Shown here: in pieces, positions 11,890-22,799 of the stretch
Layout: each line of letters starts with the position of its first letter
How positions within the stretch are numbered: the first letter of the stretch is position 1
DNA from: Antedon mediterranea
Lineage: Eukaryota > Echinodermata > Crinoidea > Comatulida > Antedonidae
Direction of reading: 5' to 3'
DNA: 64,000 nucleotides
Assembly (NCBI RefSeq): GCF_964355755.1
Contig: NC_092670.1
Location: 26,087,795 to 26,151,794, forward strand
Notes under the pieces: generated by a model
Databases searched by the model: none
The model's input: only the letters and a program-made list of their open reading frames with translations
What the model was told of the DNA's origin: nothing
Position numbers and translations under genes: made by a program

Positions 11890-12850
11890 CAAAGAAAAAA
11901 CAATTATACAAATTTTAATAATTTGGCATGAAGCCTATCTCAGGATGACTAAGGGCCTGTTGCTGCTGAGCAGTAACAATCAGTTATTAACCGATTATTT
12001 TTGGCCAGCAGAAACGGCGCAAAATAACATAACCGATTAAAAACACTCAATCCATTTTTAGCTACAACACAAATAGAGATTATTGACCACATGTTGACCT
12101 CTAGTCAACTCGTCAGTATGGCAACACTCACTCACAAAGCATGCTGTTTATTTGCGCGATCAGCAAAACGACGATGTGGACAGATGAGATAACATGCGAT
12201 TATTATTATTTGTGGGGGAGAATCATAGTGAGAGACTCCAGGGGAATAAAAAGGATTCTGTGTTTAATTGGTACACCGTTACATCCCGCCAGTCCAGGCT
12301 AACAATGTTTTGCATGTCCTTTTTTAGGCCTGTCATTTTCGGTAGAGATATGTAGCCTAGCCTAGCTAGTAGAGTAGTATAGTAGTGATTTTTTTAAGAA
12401 GCGATTACCAGGATAACGTCTGAGACAATTTTCAGTTGCAACGCGGACAATTCTGTGGTTTGTGGTACTTGGGAATAATCGATTATTTTGATTTTTTTCA
12501 GCAGAAACAGGGCGATATATGGCTATATATATCTATACAAAACCTGCGCTAAAGCATCTTCTTTCTTTCCATATTCTTTCCTTATCCTATTTTGTCTGGC
12601 AATTAAGATATATTCATTTTTAGTTCCATATGGCCAGGAATCCCTTAAATCAGCTTTTTACAGTGATAAAAAAAAACTTTGCAGATATCTTTACAACCAG
12701 TTATAATATTTATACTAAATTCAGTGCTAATAAACTTCAGGTCAATTTTCAACTAAATTAGAGCAAGTTTTAGGCAATTTTTGTTTTATATATTCACTTT
12801 TTAAATTGAGGTCAAACTTGGTCAGTTGAAATATGCATAATTTCAAAATG
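11890..12850. other. Non-coding (RIM intron 1)
   Basis: No gene or complete element is seen. The frame 12488-12706 has no recognisable similarity. A TAGCCTAGCCTAGCTAG stretch lies at ~12353. Confidence 0.45.
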
Positions 12851-12852
12851 TA

Positions 12853-13196
12853 TCACGGTGCTGACGTCACAACGGTAGGCTAGCGCAACCAAAAATGCGT
12901 TCAACCTGCCTAAGTAACTCCCACCAATGGTTTGGAATAGGCTTATTGAAGTAGTCATTTTAAAACTTAATAATTTTCAATAAAAACAAACTAAAATTTC
13001 AAAAGATCACTAAATATTTGTTTTAATAATCTATTTATTCTTCAACTTCAGTTTAAGTTACAAAAAATCAAGCTAAGATACATAATTTGATAGAAATACA
13101 GATCTTTACAGTTTTTCATCATAGTAGCGTTGAACGCATTTTTTGGTTGGCTAGCAACCATGCAACGCCCGCTATCGTTGTGACGTCACACCGTGA
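12853..13196. mobile_element. MITE, TCACGGTG termini, TA-flanked (copy 1)
   Basis: The 344-bp element starts TCACGGTGCTGACGTCACAA and ends with the inverted counterpart (TTGTGACGTCACACCGTGA), flanked by TA on both sides. Copy 2 at 57506-57864 is nearly identical over its length, including the internal GGCTTATTGAAGTAGTCATT. The TA flank fits Tc1/mariner-type insertion. The internal TGACGTCA palindromes resemble CRE sites, but I infer no function. Confidence 0.85.
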
Positions 13197-13610
13197 TACT
13201 CTATAGTTTAGAATGCAGAGTAACCCTCATTTTTTTTTAAGTGTCTTCATATTCACATATATATCAATTTTAAAATGTTAACCTATTTTCTTTAAAATGT
13301 TAACATTTAGTGTTCTTTTTTGTCTTATGTAGGTTCATTCCACTTTTATTTCTATACATTGTAATTAGTTTAATTAATACGGGTCACTTTTTATTACGTG
13401 GAGCTATGACAGATTGAAATATACTGTAGAGATGAAATTAAGCAAGTTACGTTATTCTAATTTTTTAATTATTATTATTACAATTTTGTAACGCATGTGA
13501 AAGAGAATTGATTTAGAAATAACACATTAAAATCTATGGCGAAATGGGATAATCATTAGCACAATGCGCTCTATGAAATGGGATTAATCAGCACTATGTA
13601 TGTGACTGAT

Positions 13611-14625
13611 TAAATAGTCTGGGTTCCAGACAGAGTATTGTTCTTTATAGTAAAAAGATAAATATTTTGGCACATATGGCGTTTCATACGTATACTACTT
13701 GATTTTGGATACTCCGTCTGGGGAAACACGTACAAGTCACATGTTTTGACACCAAGAATTCTTGGTGCATACGATTATTCAGTAGATTAGTTTCAGCCAC
13801 GTGCCATTGGCTACTCACTCGTACGCTGTTTTAATATTCATATTTCAGAATTTCAAACAACTAAGATGATGCGCATGCGCTATGTTACGTTTAGACAATG
13901 TGTACTTGGATACATTGATGAACGTTTCTGAAGGCTAAGAAATGATTTTATATGCCTAGTAGTCTGGTAAACATTTGATGGGATTTTTCCCCAAGAACAT
14001 AAAAACTCGTTTTGATACATGATAGGCTAGCTTCTCCGCAAATCAAACATTGAATGGATCATTTATTATGCGGAGATAATTTGATTTAATTCTCACTCAG
14101 CCCAGACCCTGTCCCTGTGTGGTAGTGTGTAGCTCTGTTGTGTGCCCCTTATTGGCGTTTTATTTGGCAGGTCATACGAACGAGTTGAGTAGGCCTACGA
14201 AGGAGGCCTAGGCCAGGACTAAACAATTAATAAACAAAACAACTTGGCAACACGATATTATAATATTTTCATCCTTCATACCCTTTATATAATGGACGAT
14301 CCATAGTTATTTTCTGAGCATTCATTTTCGCGACTTCGTTGTACGTTTTTGTGTTTGTCTGTTTCAGCGAACACGTTGTACGTTTTTGTGAGTACGTTGT
14401 ACATTTCTGCGAGTACGTTGTACATTTCTGCGAGTACGTTGTACGTTTGCGAGTACGTTGTACGTTTCTGCGAGTACGTTGTACGTTTCTGCGAGTACGT
14501 TGTATATTTCCACCAATATATTGTATGTTTGTAATTGTATATTTGGCGGTGATTGCCTTCCATATATACGTGTTTCACAAGTCTGTATTTTCAGACAAAA
14601 ATCGAAATAAAAACAAATACATTTT
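13611..14625 (+). mobile_element. ~1-kb dispersed element, copy 1
   Basis: This region recurs in inverted orientation at 27325-28260. Shared blocks include the end TAGTCTGGGTTCCAGAC, then GGATACTCCGTCTGGGGAAA, CACCAAGAATTCTTGGTGCA, GATGCGCATGCGCTATGTTA, CTTCTCCGC...CAAACATTGAATGGATC, and the far end CGTGTTTCACAAGTCTGTAT. No coding capacity is visible, so it is a non-autonomous element of unknown class. The outer end is itself a short palindrome-like GTCTGGG.TCCAGAC. Copy 1 contains a private minisatellite at 14334-14540. Confidence 0.8.
14334..14540. repeat. 21-bp minisatellite (GAGTACGTTGTACRTTTCTGC)
   Basis: About eight imperfect copies of a unit built on GAGTACGTTGTACATTTCTG are seen; one copy is shortened by three bases, the outer ones are degenerate. 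Because the period is a multiple of three, frames are open on both strands. The array lies inside the ~1-kb dispersed element and is absent from its second copy at 27325-28260. Confidence 0.92.
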
Positions 14626-14939
14626 AAAAAAGACAATGAATACAAACTTGGGCAAGTCTACTGATTAAAAATAGGTATTTTTTTGCACAAATTTGCATTA
14701 AATTACCCATTTTTTAGCACACGATTCTTAAACTTTAACATGCACATATGGGTTGTTATTTTGCAATTAAAGTTCATCAAAATGAATGTAATCTACTACA
14801 GAAGGTATGAAAAACAAAAATCAATTGCAAAAACCATTTTTCCACGCTTTTTACGAGCTGCGCAAAACGCAAACAATTTAGACAATTTTGAAATTCTCAA
14901 AATGGCCTAAAATGTACGCGAAATTGATTAGAAATTAAT

Positions 14940-15060
14940 TTTGCACTACCTAAAGTAGCTTGCGGTGAATGTTCTCTCATGGACGGTCTTTGGGCCTAGC
15001 CTATTCATTTTGTTAAATTCGAAACTCCTCTAATAAAAATCTTGGCTAAGTAGTAGATGG
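14940..15060 (-). mobile_element. Fragment of the GCTATAAATCCC MITE family
   Basis: AGTAGCTTGCGGTGAATG...CTCATGGACGGTCTT matches, on the opposite strand, the internal part of the family copies at 30806-31432 and 46440-46980 (AAGACCGTCCACGAGAG...GAGCTACTT). Only this internal piece is preserved, immediately before the LINE that follows. Confidence 0.5.
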
Positions 15061-15114
15061 TAATAGTAAGTTGTTGTGTTGAATTGCGTTGAGTTTTGAT
15101 TGCAATATCGTTGA

Positions 15115-17515
15115 AGTTGAACAGAGTTCAACATCTATGATGATCGTTAAAAGTGACAAATTACAACATTGTGTTTGATCTTTTTCGGACTTTGAATGCA
15201 GTCCCATGGGATTTGTGTTTTAACCAGCCTAACATTGACTTAACTTGGTCGTATTTTAAAGACCTGTTTCTCGCAGCCATTGACGATTGTGTACCTAAGG
15301 TGAAAAGTAGATCTCGTAATGTGGATAACTAGTGAACTCATTCAGTTGTCACGTAAAAAGAGGCGATTATTTAGGGCTGCTAAACGACATCCAAACAATG
15401 TACATAAATGGGAGAAGTACAAAAAACTTAGAAATAATTTGCGGACACTTACGAGAAAATCACACTTTGAATACTTACACAACCTAAGCATTGGATGTAA
15501 GAGAAACCCCAAACGATTTTGGTCATATGTAAAAAAGAAACGCAAATCAACTTCTGAAACTAACTTTACTCATAACGGTAATGTTATTAATTCAAATGTT
15601 GAAGTTGCAAATGCTTTTGCTAACTTCTTTCATTCTAATTTTACCAAAGACGACAGTTTTAGTCTAACCAATGAAACGGCTAATTGTCAGCATAATGATA
15701 TTATTTCTTCATCTCATATTTGTATTGATAATAACACAACTTTTAGAGCTCTGTTATCCTTAGATACAAATAAATCTCCTGGACCCGGCGGGATTACTCC
15801 CAAAATGTTAAGTATGGCTGCCCCGATCATTTCTCCTATCCTGTGTAGGATCTTTAAATTATCTCTTGATCAGGGTAGAGTTCCTTTGGATTGGAAGCTA
15901 GCCAATGTCGTTCCGATATTCAAATCTGGTAACAGAAACGAAATATCGAATTATGGACCTATTTCACTTTGTTCAGTCGTGGGTAAAGTACTTGAGCGCT
16001 TTGTGGCAGATTATCTCCTCCAACACTTGCAGCGTAATGGTTTTATTAGCCCTGTTCAACATGGATTTTATCCAGGCCGCTCATGTGTTACTCAAGCTAC
16101 CTATTTATACCATGAATGGGCTAAAACCCTTGATATTGCCAATCCTCCTGTTATTGATGCTATTTTTCTGGACTGGGAAAAGGCGTTTGATCACGTCAGC
16201 CACTCTAAGCTTCTTCATAAACTCCATGATTTCGGAGTGTGTGGGCACATGCTAGGCTGGATAGATTCATTTCTTTCAGGTCGGCAGCAACATGTCCTCA
16301 TTAATGGTCAGGTGTCCGAATGGAATGATGTCAATTCCGGGGTTCCACAGGGCACTGTTTTGGGCCCCATCCTATTTAATGCGTTTGTTTTTGACCTTCC
16401 AATGTCTGTCACCTCCAAAGTCAGGCAGTATGCTGACGATACAGTCATATTTCGGCCAATATGCTCTAATGTTGATGTAGTTTCTCTCCAAAATGATTTA
16501 AATCGCATAGATGAGTGGTGTGAAAACAATGCCATGAAGTTGAATGCCGCTAAGTGCAAGGTTCTTCATATTACACGTAGGAGAAATCCCATCCACAATT
16601 TTTATAGTATCCGTTTTGTTGAACTCTCTCCTGTTTCCTCCCACAAATACCTTGGTATCCATTTCTCTTCTGACCTCTCTTGGTCCAAGCATGTTAATGC
16701 CGTCTCTACTAAATCGCTCCAAATTCTTGGGTTTATTAAACGCTTTGTGGCAGTAAATGACTCGGATATTATGCTTCGTCTTTTTAATGGGTTATGTAGA
16801 CCAATACTGGAATATGCTGCCCCCATTTGGGTTCCACATCAAAAGCAGCACATTACTGCTATTAATAAATCCCTTCGTCGAGTCACCAAGTTATGTGTTC
16901 CTGGTGGTTACGAGGAGCGATTACTTAGGTTAAAGTTGCCTTCGATTGACCAGAGATTAAAGTATCTCAGTATTATTTTTGTAGTTAGGTGTTTTTATGG
17001 TCATATTGATTTTGACATACACAATTATATTGCTTTTAACCCTAGACACCCTGAAAAAGTTATTTTTAAACACAAATTTGCAAGAACCAATTGTCTAAAA
17101 TTCTCGTTATTCAATCAGTTTCCACGTATTTGGCAAAATATCCCTGACCCCATCAAAGACTGATTTTTATTTAGCTTCAGCCAATTTAAAAACTCTCTTC
17201 ATTCAACTATTACTGAACTTTAAACTGTGCATTTCTTTGTGTAATTACAATTATTTCTTATAATTGTTGATTGCTCAATTTGTTTATGTCATTTTGTAGT
17301 TTTCATATTTATGATCTTTTGATCTGTATTTTATATATTTTAAAGTTTATGTGTGTCTTCAATTTTTATGTGATTTATGTATGTGGTTTGGAGTATTGGA
17401 GAGCCACTTTGATAGTGCTTGCACTGTTGGCAATTCACAGGGTACTCCATCCACACTTCGTTTGTTAATGTTGTTGTCTGTATACCTGGAAATTGAATAA
17501 ATAAAATAAATAAAA
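15115..17515 (+). mobile_element. Non-LTR retrotransposon (Jockey/CR1-like), 5'-truncated
   Basis: The element runs from the end of the endonuclease-RT linker (from ~15195: LNAVPWDLCF...WSYFKDLFLA...VPKVKSRSRNV in one frame) into the RT frame at 15319. It then has a ~350-bp 3' UTR ending CTGGAAATTGAATAAATAAA plus an ATAAA-type tail near 17515. The endonuclease and any ORF1 are missing. A frame change at ~15319 separates the two coding segments. The copy lies in RIM intron 1 in the orientation opposite to RIM. Confidence 0.88.
15319..17163 (+). pseudogene. LINE reverse transcriptase, long open frame
   Basis: This 614-codon frame copies element RNA into DNA in non-LTR retrotransposons. It carries the ordered RT blocks: NKSPGPGGITPKML (~residue 152), WKLANVVPIFKSG and NYGPISLCSVVGKVLERF (~200-225), FLDWEKAFDHV with the first catalytic Asp (~283-290), SGVPQGTVLGPILFNAFVFD (~340) and the YADD box at 16429-16440 (residues 371-374). 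A thumb region with HKYLGIHFSSDLSW and a C-terminal tail ending WQNIPDPIKD follow. The N terminus is incomplete: the ATG sits just after a frameshift from upstream element coding sequence, so 15319 is not a natural start. Two conserved positions look altered: YRPISL reads YGPISL and GFRPG reads GFYPG. The undisturbed length suggests a fairly young insertion, but without endonuclease it cannot act alone. Confidence 0.9.
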
Positions 17516-18488
17516 CATGATGTTTGTGTCGACTTATCTGATTGGTGGAATTCGATCAAACTTACCACATGCTTTCAATGTGATAAACTGCGAATCAAGT
17601 GGGGGTGTACACCCCCTACGCCTCCAATAGATTCACTACTGCGGAGTATGTATTTGCTAGCAATAAACAAGTTGTCTACATAAGTCAATGTTAATAGTGA
17701 CAGCTGTATATTACATTGCAGTAATTGTAGTCCCAATGGAATATATTGATGATCCACCACAAGCAAAAAATATTAGTATTATAATACATTCATATAGCCA
17801 TTAGTGGTTGGATCAACATCGTGCAAGTGTAGTTTACTAAAACATTTGAGGCACCGGCAATATTGTATTTGTGATTGTCAAAATTTTTGTTATTGAAACT
17901 TAATAATAAAGCATTTAAAAATAAAAAACGAGAAAAATGAATTTTTAATAAAGTTCATCATTGATGTCAATGAAACTAAATGACTCTCAAAATATGGAAT
18001 TGAAAACATTTGGTTCTCTTTCTTCATACATCACATTCAATAGTGTCTCATTTATCCATGCCTTATTTTCCCCCAAATGAGGCAGACGAGGTACTTTTTA
18101 TTTTCACCATTCACTCCAATTCCCCAGCACAGATCAATAATTATATTTAATATATTATAAAGCATATTTTAATCTGTTATAGCTCCTCCGAATGAAAGGT
18201 AACCATCATGTTTATAACTTCAAGATTATAAAAGCTGCTGAATTGTAGATATGAAACATCGGATGTTGTGACGTCAACATATGGTCAGTAGAATTTCAAA
18301 AGTGGTATTTTCATCTGTTTTGTCATAGTAATTGTGTATCTAGTTCAACATGCTCAATTTTCTTCCAAATTGTAATATATTGTTGCTCAGGTTATTACCT
18401 ACCAAGTTAATCATGTTTTAATATTATGACGTCATCACTAAAAAAATTAGATTATTACAGTAGGTCCCGTGATGTACACTTCCTGCAT
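17516..18488. other. Non-coding (RIM intron 1)
   Basis: No gene is present. A short palindrome GGGGGTGTACACCCCC lies at ~17600. About 18170-18320 (AATCTGTTATAGCTCCTCC...GATGTTGTGACGTCA) has looser relatives near 23350-23420 and, inverted, near 47210-47400, indicating an old dispersed repeat. Confidence 0.45.
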
Positions 18489-18496
18489 ATATTATG

Positions 18497-19367
18497 GGGT
18501 GCAGGTCAAGTCGGCCCCAAACCGTCTCGGCCAAAGTCAAGTCGGCCCCACGTCAAGTCGGCCCCAAGTCAACTCGGACTCAAGTCAACTCGGACTCAAG
18601 TCAACTCGGCCTCAAGTCAACTCGGCCTCACGTCAACTCAGCCAAAAACTAATCGGTCAACTCGGCCACAATAAAGTATGGAACGCAAAAAGTGCTTAAT
18701 ATTATTACGATTCTTACTATCCACGTTTTAATAAAAATGAAGAAATAAAAAATATAATATCATATAAAAAAATGAACTCATTGCCGATATGAATAGAACT
18801 ACCTGCGTGTTACAAAAAACATGTGCAGGTACCGTATTTTAGGAAATCGAAGACGGAGGCCTACGTTCCACCATTTGGCCATAGAAAAAATGATCGTACA
18901 TCGTTTTTGTGCATGATTTGCGTTTTTAAAAAAGGGGAATCCCCCGGTCAGCGAAAACACGTAGCAGTTGTAGATATCGAAAAAGCTGGCAAACGCACAG
19001 GGGGAGGCTCAGCTACGAAATTTTATTAAACGTAAATAAAGGAAAGTTGGTGAAATCATTTCTATTTTTTTTGCTAAATATATTATTGTCTAAATAGTAA
19101 TATTCATTAAAAGTCAGAATTATTCATAGTTAAAAAATTGTGAAGAAATATTATTTTATCAATCCCCTTCATTTGCACTTTTTGCGTTCCATACTTTAAT
19201 GGGCCGAGTTGACCGATTATTTTTTGGCCGAGTTGACGTGAGGCCGAGTTGAGGCCGAGTTGACTTGAGGCCGAGTTGAGTTGCGGCCGAGTTGACTTGC
19301 GGCCGAGTTGACTTGGGGCCGACTTGACTTTGGCCGAGACGGTTTAGGGCCGACTTGGATCGAAACC
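18497..19367. mobile_element. Mutator/foldback-like element with minisatellite arms
   Basis: The 871-bp element is flanked by the 8-bp direct repeat ATATTATG (18489-18496 and 19368-19375). Both ~190-base arms consist of tandem, mutually inverted copies of a ~16-bp unit, GTCAACTCGGCCTCAA on the left and its complement on the right. The innermost arm sequence AAAGTATGGAACGCAAAAAG is also mirrored. The 8-bp duplication suits Mutator-like or hAT-like integration; the tandem arms recall foldback elements. The inside (18700-19160) is AT-rich with a 68-codon frame lacking recognisable similarity, so it is non-autonomous. Confidence 0.82.
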
Positions 19368-19394
19368 ATATTATGACACAAAATAAACAGAATT

Positions 19395-19905
19395 CAGCAC
19401 TTCTAGACCTACAATTTTTTCTTGTCTTAAATGTACGTTTTATGGTAAATTATGATTTTTTTTAAAAAGAAACAATGCATTAGCTAAATGGCTCGTGTTG
19501 AATGCCCTCTCGAGGATAGTCTTAGCCTAAATTAGCTAGACTCAGTTTTGTAGGCCTAGCTGGTAAATAGTGGTAACGTACGAACATCGTACACTAGCTG
19601 TAAGCCTAGCCTGACGTTGTTTCGTTGCTAAATTAATTGTCTTTCAATTTTTGGTAAAATCTGGGGAAGACCGGGTCCTTTTTTTTGTTTACCTTTCAAG
19701 CGATCATTCGAAGTGGGTGCATCACATCACAATATGAAAATATCAATCCGCAAGCAATGCATGTTGGGATTTATAGCGGGCAGCTATAATAATTAGAATC
19801 GCCTTATTTTTCACATTTTAACCACTTAAAGATGAATAAAATGATCGCAATAGGTTCATATAATAATTATTTTAACATAAAATGTAGAGTTAAATTCCAG
19901 TTATA
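19395..19905 (-). mobile_element. GCTATAAATCCC MITE family, inverted copy
   Basis: On the minus strand it carries the family blocks seen at 30806-31432: TAGCTGCCCGCTATAAATCC, AATGCAT, GAGTCTAGCTAATTTAGGC-like spacing, CGTACGATGTTCGTACGTTA and CATAAAACGTACATTTAAGA. It is more diverged than the other two copies and its outer termini are lost or unclear. Confidence 0.7.
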
Positions 19906-20065
19906 TTTTACAATTGACTGAGGAATTCTTATTTATAAGTATATATGTAAGCTCATGCCTTGAGTTATCCCCATCCTAACAGTTTAATATATCAGATGAT
20001 TAAATTTTCATGGAATATATTGATATAACACAACGCATAGGACCCATAAACTCTGTACTTGACAT

Positions 20066-20345
20066 TATTTACCTCCGCAAAGGAGGTATATGTAGTCGAT
20101 CATGTGTGTTTGTTTGTTTGTTTAAATTACTCAAAATGTTATTGCAATATCTTTACCAAAATAAAAATACAGATAGATATGTAGCCAATGACCAGGGTCT
20201 CAAAATGGTTTGCTCCGTGCATGACACAAACGTGTTTGAACGTCAATGTTGTCAAGAGACAGCCATCTGGGTGACACAAACGCGTGTTAGCGTCCTAGCT
20301 ATATTTCGAAAGACCTGTGTAAAAAAGCATATTGAGAACGGTTGA
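20066..20345 (+). mobile_element. CCTCCGCNAAGGAGG-type dispersed repeat
   Basis: The segment begins ACCTCCGCAAAGGAGGTATA, contains (GTTT)n and AAATTACTCAAAAT. I recall the same opening from dispersed DNA repeats in many marine invertebrates. It also has a tandem-like pair, TGACACAAACGTGTTTGAAC and TGACACAAACGCGTGTTAGC. The 111-codon frame over it (20010-20345) is not recognisable as a protein and is probably chance. Confidence 0.4.
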
Positions 20346-20519
20346 TTGCCAAAAATGTTTTAATGGTGGCATGTATCTGAAACACGTTTATACCTCAAGT
20401 ATCGGTTATTCAGTTGTATTATCTGTGTGAGGATTGTCTATTAATACTAAGTTGGGCATGGTGGCAGCATTAATCTAAAATCTTACGCAATACATTCTAT
20501 ACACACAAGGATATCGACC

Positions 20520-21564
20520 CTACTGTTTACACAGACTTAGCATTAAACGGCCGTTATTATTGCACATCAGGCGAGCGACTGACTTATTATAGCTGCCGTA
20601 AAAACTTGTTAATTGGAGGAATAACGTTTTCATTCAGTACACTTCGTAAACATACACAAACCACACAGCAGAAAGTAACCATGTTAAATCTAATGTTATG
20701 GCAAATCGCTAACTTATTGCCCCATCATTACCAGAAACACTACCTTGTATTTGGTAGTGCATACGATTGCATTACGGAGTCCAATCTAGTGGACCTTTAC
20801 CAACGTTTGCTTACATTCATTGATGACAATCTTCTCCAAACATATAGTGTTATAGCCCATCACAATCAACCCATTGCTTAAGATGAAGAACTCACTCCTT
20901 CAATCGAAAACCTATTCACACTTACATGGCTATACTTAATTCACCCTTCACTTCCCTAACTCATTAAACAGAGATACGGCATAGAGCTCTGCTCCCGCAC
21001 ACTGGCGTCTATCAAGCCTGAAATTTCACAAGCAATGACATCATTATTAGAGATAAAAAATAGCAATATTTCAGCGGTTTTACCAAAGACCTGACTTCCA
21101 GAATGTGATCGCCGCTACATGGCACATGCCTGGGCCGCAGACATCTTTACAGCTACTGAACAGGATTCCACCAGTAACTCTTCAGATACAGGTCCGCCTT
21201 TCACGGCTATAATACTATTCACACTATTGACAGCGGCGCTACTGGCAACATGATTCGTGAATCAAACTCAAATTTCTCCGGCATCCAGATTAAGCCTAGC
21301 AATCAAACAGCACACCAGGCTGATGGTTTTTCACCGTTACAGGTTATTGGTGAGACAAACGTCACCTCTACGCGTGATAGTAAGACTTTCAACTGCCTCG
21401 TCATTAAGAACCTTGACGTTGAGGTACTCGCTGGTACACCTATCAGGGAACAGAATGATATTTCTATACACCCCGCTAACAGTCAGGTGGTAATGGCCAA
21501 TGGCACAACATACATATATGGCTCCCCGCATACAAATTCGTCCGTTGCTGTAATACTATTTTAG
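20520..21564 (+). pseudogene. LTR retrotransposon (Gypsy-type) gag-protease remnant
   Basis: The most telling part is at about 21220-21564. HTIDSGATGNMIRES carries the DSGA active-site motif of a retroelement aspartic protease, followed by IKPSNQTAHQADGFSPLQVI and NLDVEVLAGTP, the flap and C-terminal regions. Upstream, 20606-20881 and its continuation through in-frame stops (YSVIAHHNQPIA, then [43 protein letters not shown]) reads as gag-like sequence ending in the remains of a zinc-knuckle region. At least three in-frame stops and a frame change occur before the protease. No RT, integrase or LTRs were found, so this is a fragment. Confidence 0.68.
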
Positions 21565-21754
21565 CACTGATTCAGTTCAGTTTAAACAATCATGTAAACA
21601 TCATGATACTTTTCAAATTGCATAGCGTCATCATGGGTACTATGGCCCATTATTAATCTTACTTGCTTTTAAGATTCGACTGAACTGAAATTTCATCATT
21701 AATGTATGAAAATATGTTATAATGTATTTTGTATGTATTAACGGCGACCAGTCT

Positions 21755-22495
21755 GATGACTATGACTACAGATGGACCAATTTGGATGGAATAGATCTTG
21801 AGATCTTGAGATAGCCCAGATGACAGCGGAGATTGAAGAAAGTGGAAAAAAGTACGACGATTGGCTGATCAATGGAAAGCGAACGGTGATGGTGGTGGAC
21901 AGTAATGCGATTGTCAGGTATTGGCTGAACAAACACGAACATTTCACGATAACATATCACAAATACAACACACCATTGGCATCCAACAACAACAACTTAC
22001 ACAACAAGCGAACGACATACGATCACTACATCAACGTATTATTGCCATCAAATCCAGACAGACACAAACAGTACAGACACGTAGGCACAACAAAAAACAC
22101 CAGTACAACAACAAATGCCAGTACAACAACATGGACCACCACCACAAACACCATCAAGTTCAGTTCCAGTACCAAGACGAAAGCTGTCCCCACCGAACGA
22201 TCTCCAACATGAACTAATGATGAAACTGCTGAGGGAGCAAGAAGACACCAAGAAAGTCGTACAGCTGCTCCTGGCTTTTTACTTCACTGAAGAAGAACGA
22301 CTTCATTGTAACCTTAGTGATACAAGAAACGCAGGGACGTTCGACACAGAGTGATTAGCTAAAGTGAGATCATTAACTTTTCGCTATTCACCTGTTGCAC
22401 GTGCGCTAGAAAAGAAGGTTTGGCGCACCTGTGTCATTGCCATAGATGCCGCACGGCGCAATAAGAAACGAAAACTAAGATTAAGTTTAGAATAA
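21755..22495 (+). pseudogene. Coiled-coil plus BEN-domain-like protein, broken
   Basis: Pieced across three frames, the plus strand shows four parts. First is an acidic start (MTAEIEESGKKYDDWLINGK, 21820). Second is a Gln-rich coiled-coil-like segment (QHTIGIQQQQLTQQANDIRS, 21921 frame). Third is a Pro-rich linker (22115 frame). Last is LLLAFYFTEEERLHCNLSDT, an in-frame TGA near 22352, then FRYSPVARALEKKVWRTCVI ending at the TAA 22493-22495. The EEERLHCNLS...KKVWR.CVIAID arrangement resembles BEN domains, DNA-binding modules of chromatin factors also found in DNA-virus and transposon proteins. Two frameshifts and one stop mark it as inactive. Its position right after a retrotransposon fragment suggests it may derive from a mobile element, but that is inference. 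Similarity to BEN was judged from memory. Confidence 0.5.
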
Positions 22496-22564
22496 CTAGA
22501 AAACATGTAATGTAAATATATTTTATAATTAATTTTGTACTGTTGATTTTATCGATGTTTTTGT

Positions 22565-22790
22565 ATTAAAATATATTTATTATGAAAATGTTAATGTTTG
22601 CTAAAACTGTGTTTGTTAATTTATATGTAGTAAGCTTTTAATTTTATACATATTAATTGCAATAGAAAATATAAGTGGGATAATGTTGTTGTATTAAAAT
22701 ATATTAAATAAAGTGTTATGTTTGCTAAAGTTGTGTTTTTGAATTTATATATAATAAGCTTTTAAGTTTGTAGATATTCATTAAAAAACA
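22565..22790. repeat. Diverged tandem duplication (~125-bp period)
   Basis: TGTATTAAAATATATT...ATGTTTGCTAAA.TGTGTTT...AATTTATAT.TA.TAAGCTTTTAA occurs twice in a row with point changes and small gaps. It follows the broken BEN-like frame and may be its 3' flank. Confidence 0.7.
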
Positions 22791-22799
22791 ATGGGTCTT

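Noticed and set aside
14285-14668. Several overlapping 60-109-codon frames on both strands
   Set aside because: They are produced by the 21-bp minisatellite at 14334-14540 and have no counterpart in the element's second copy.
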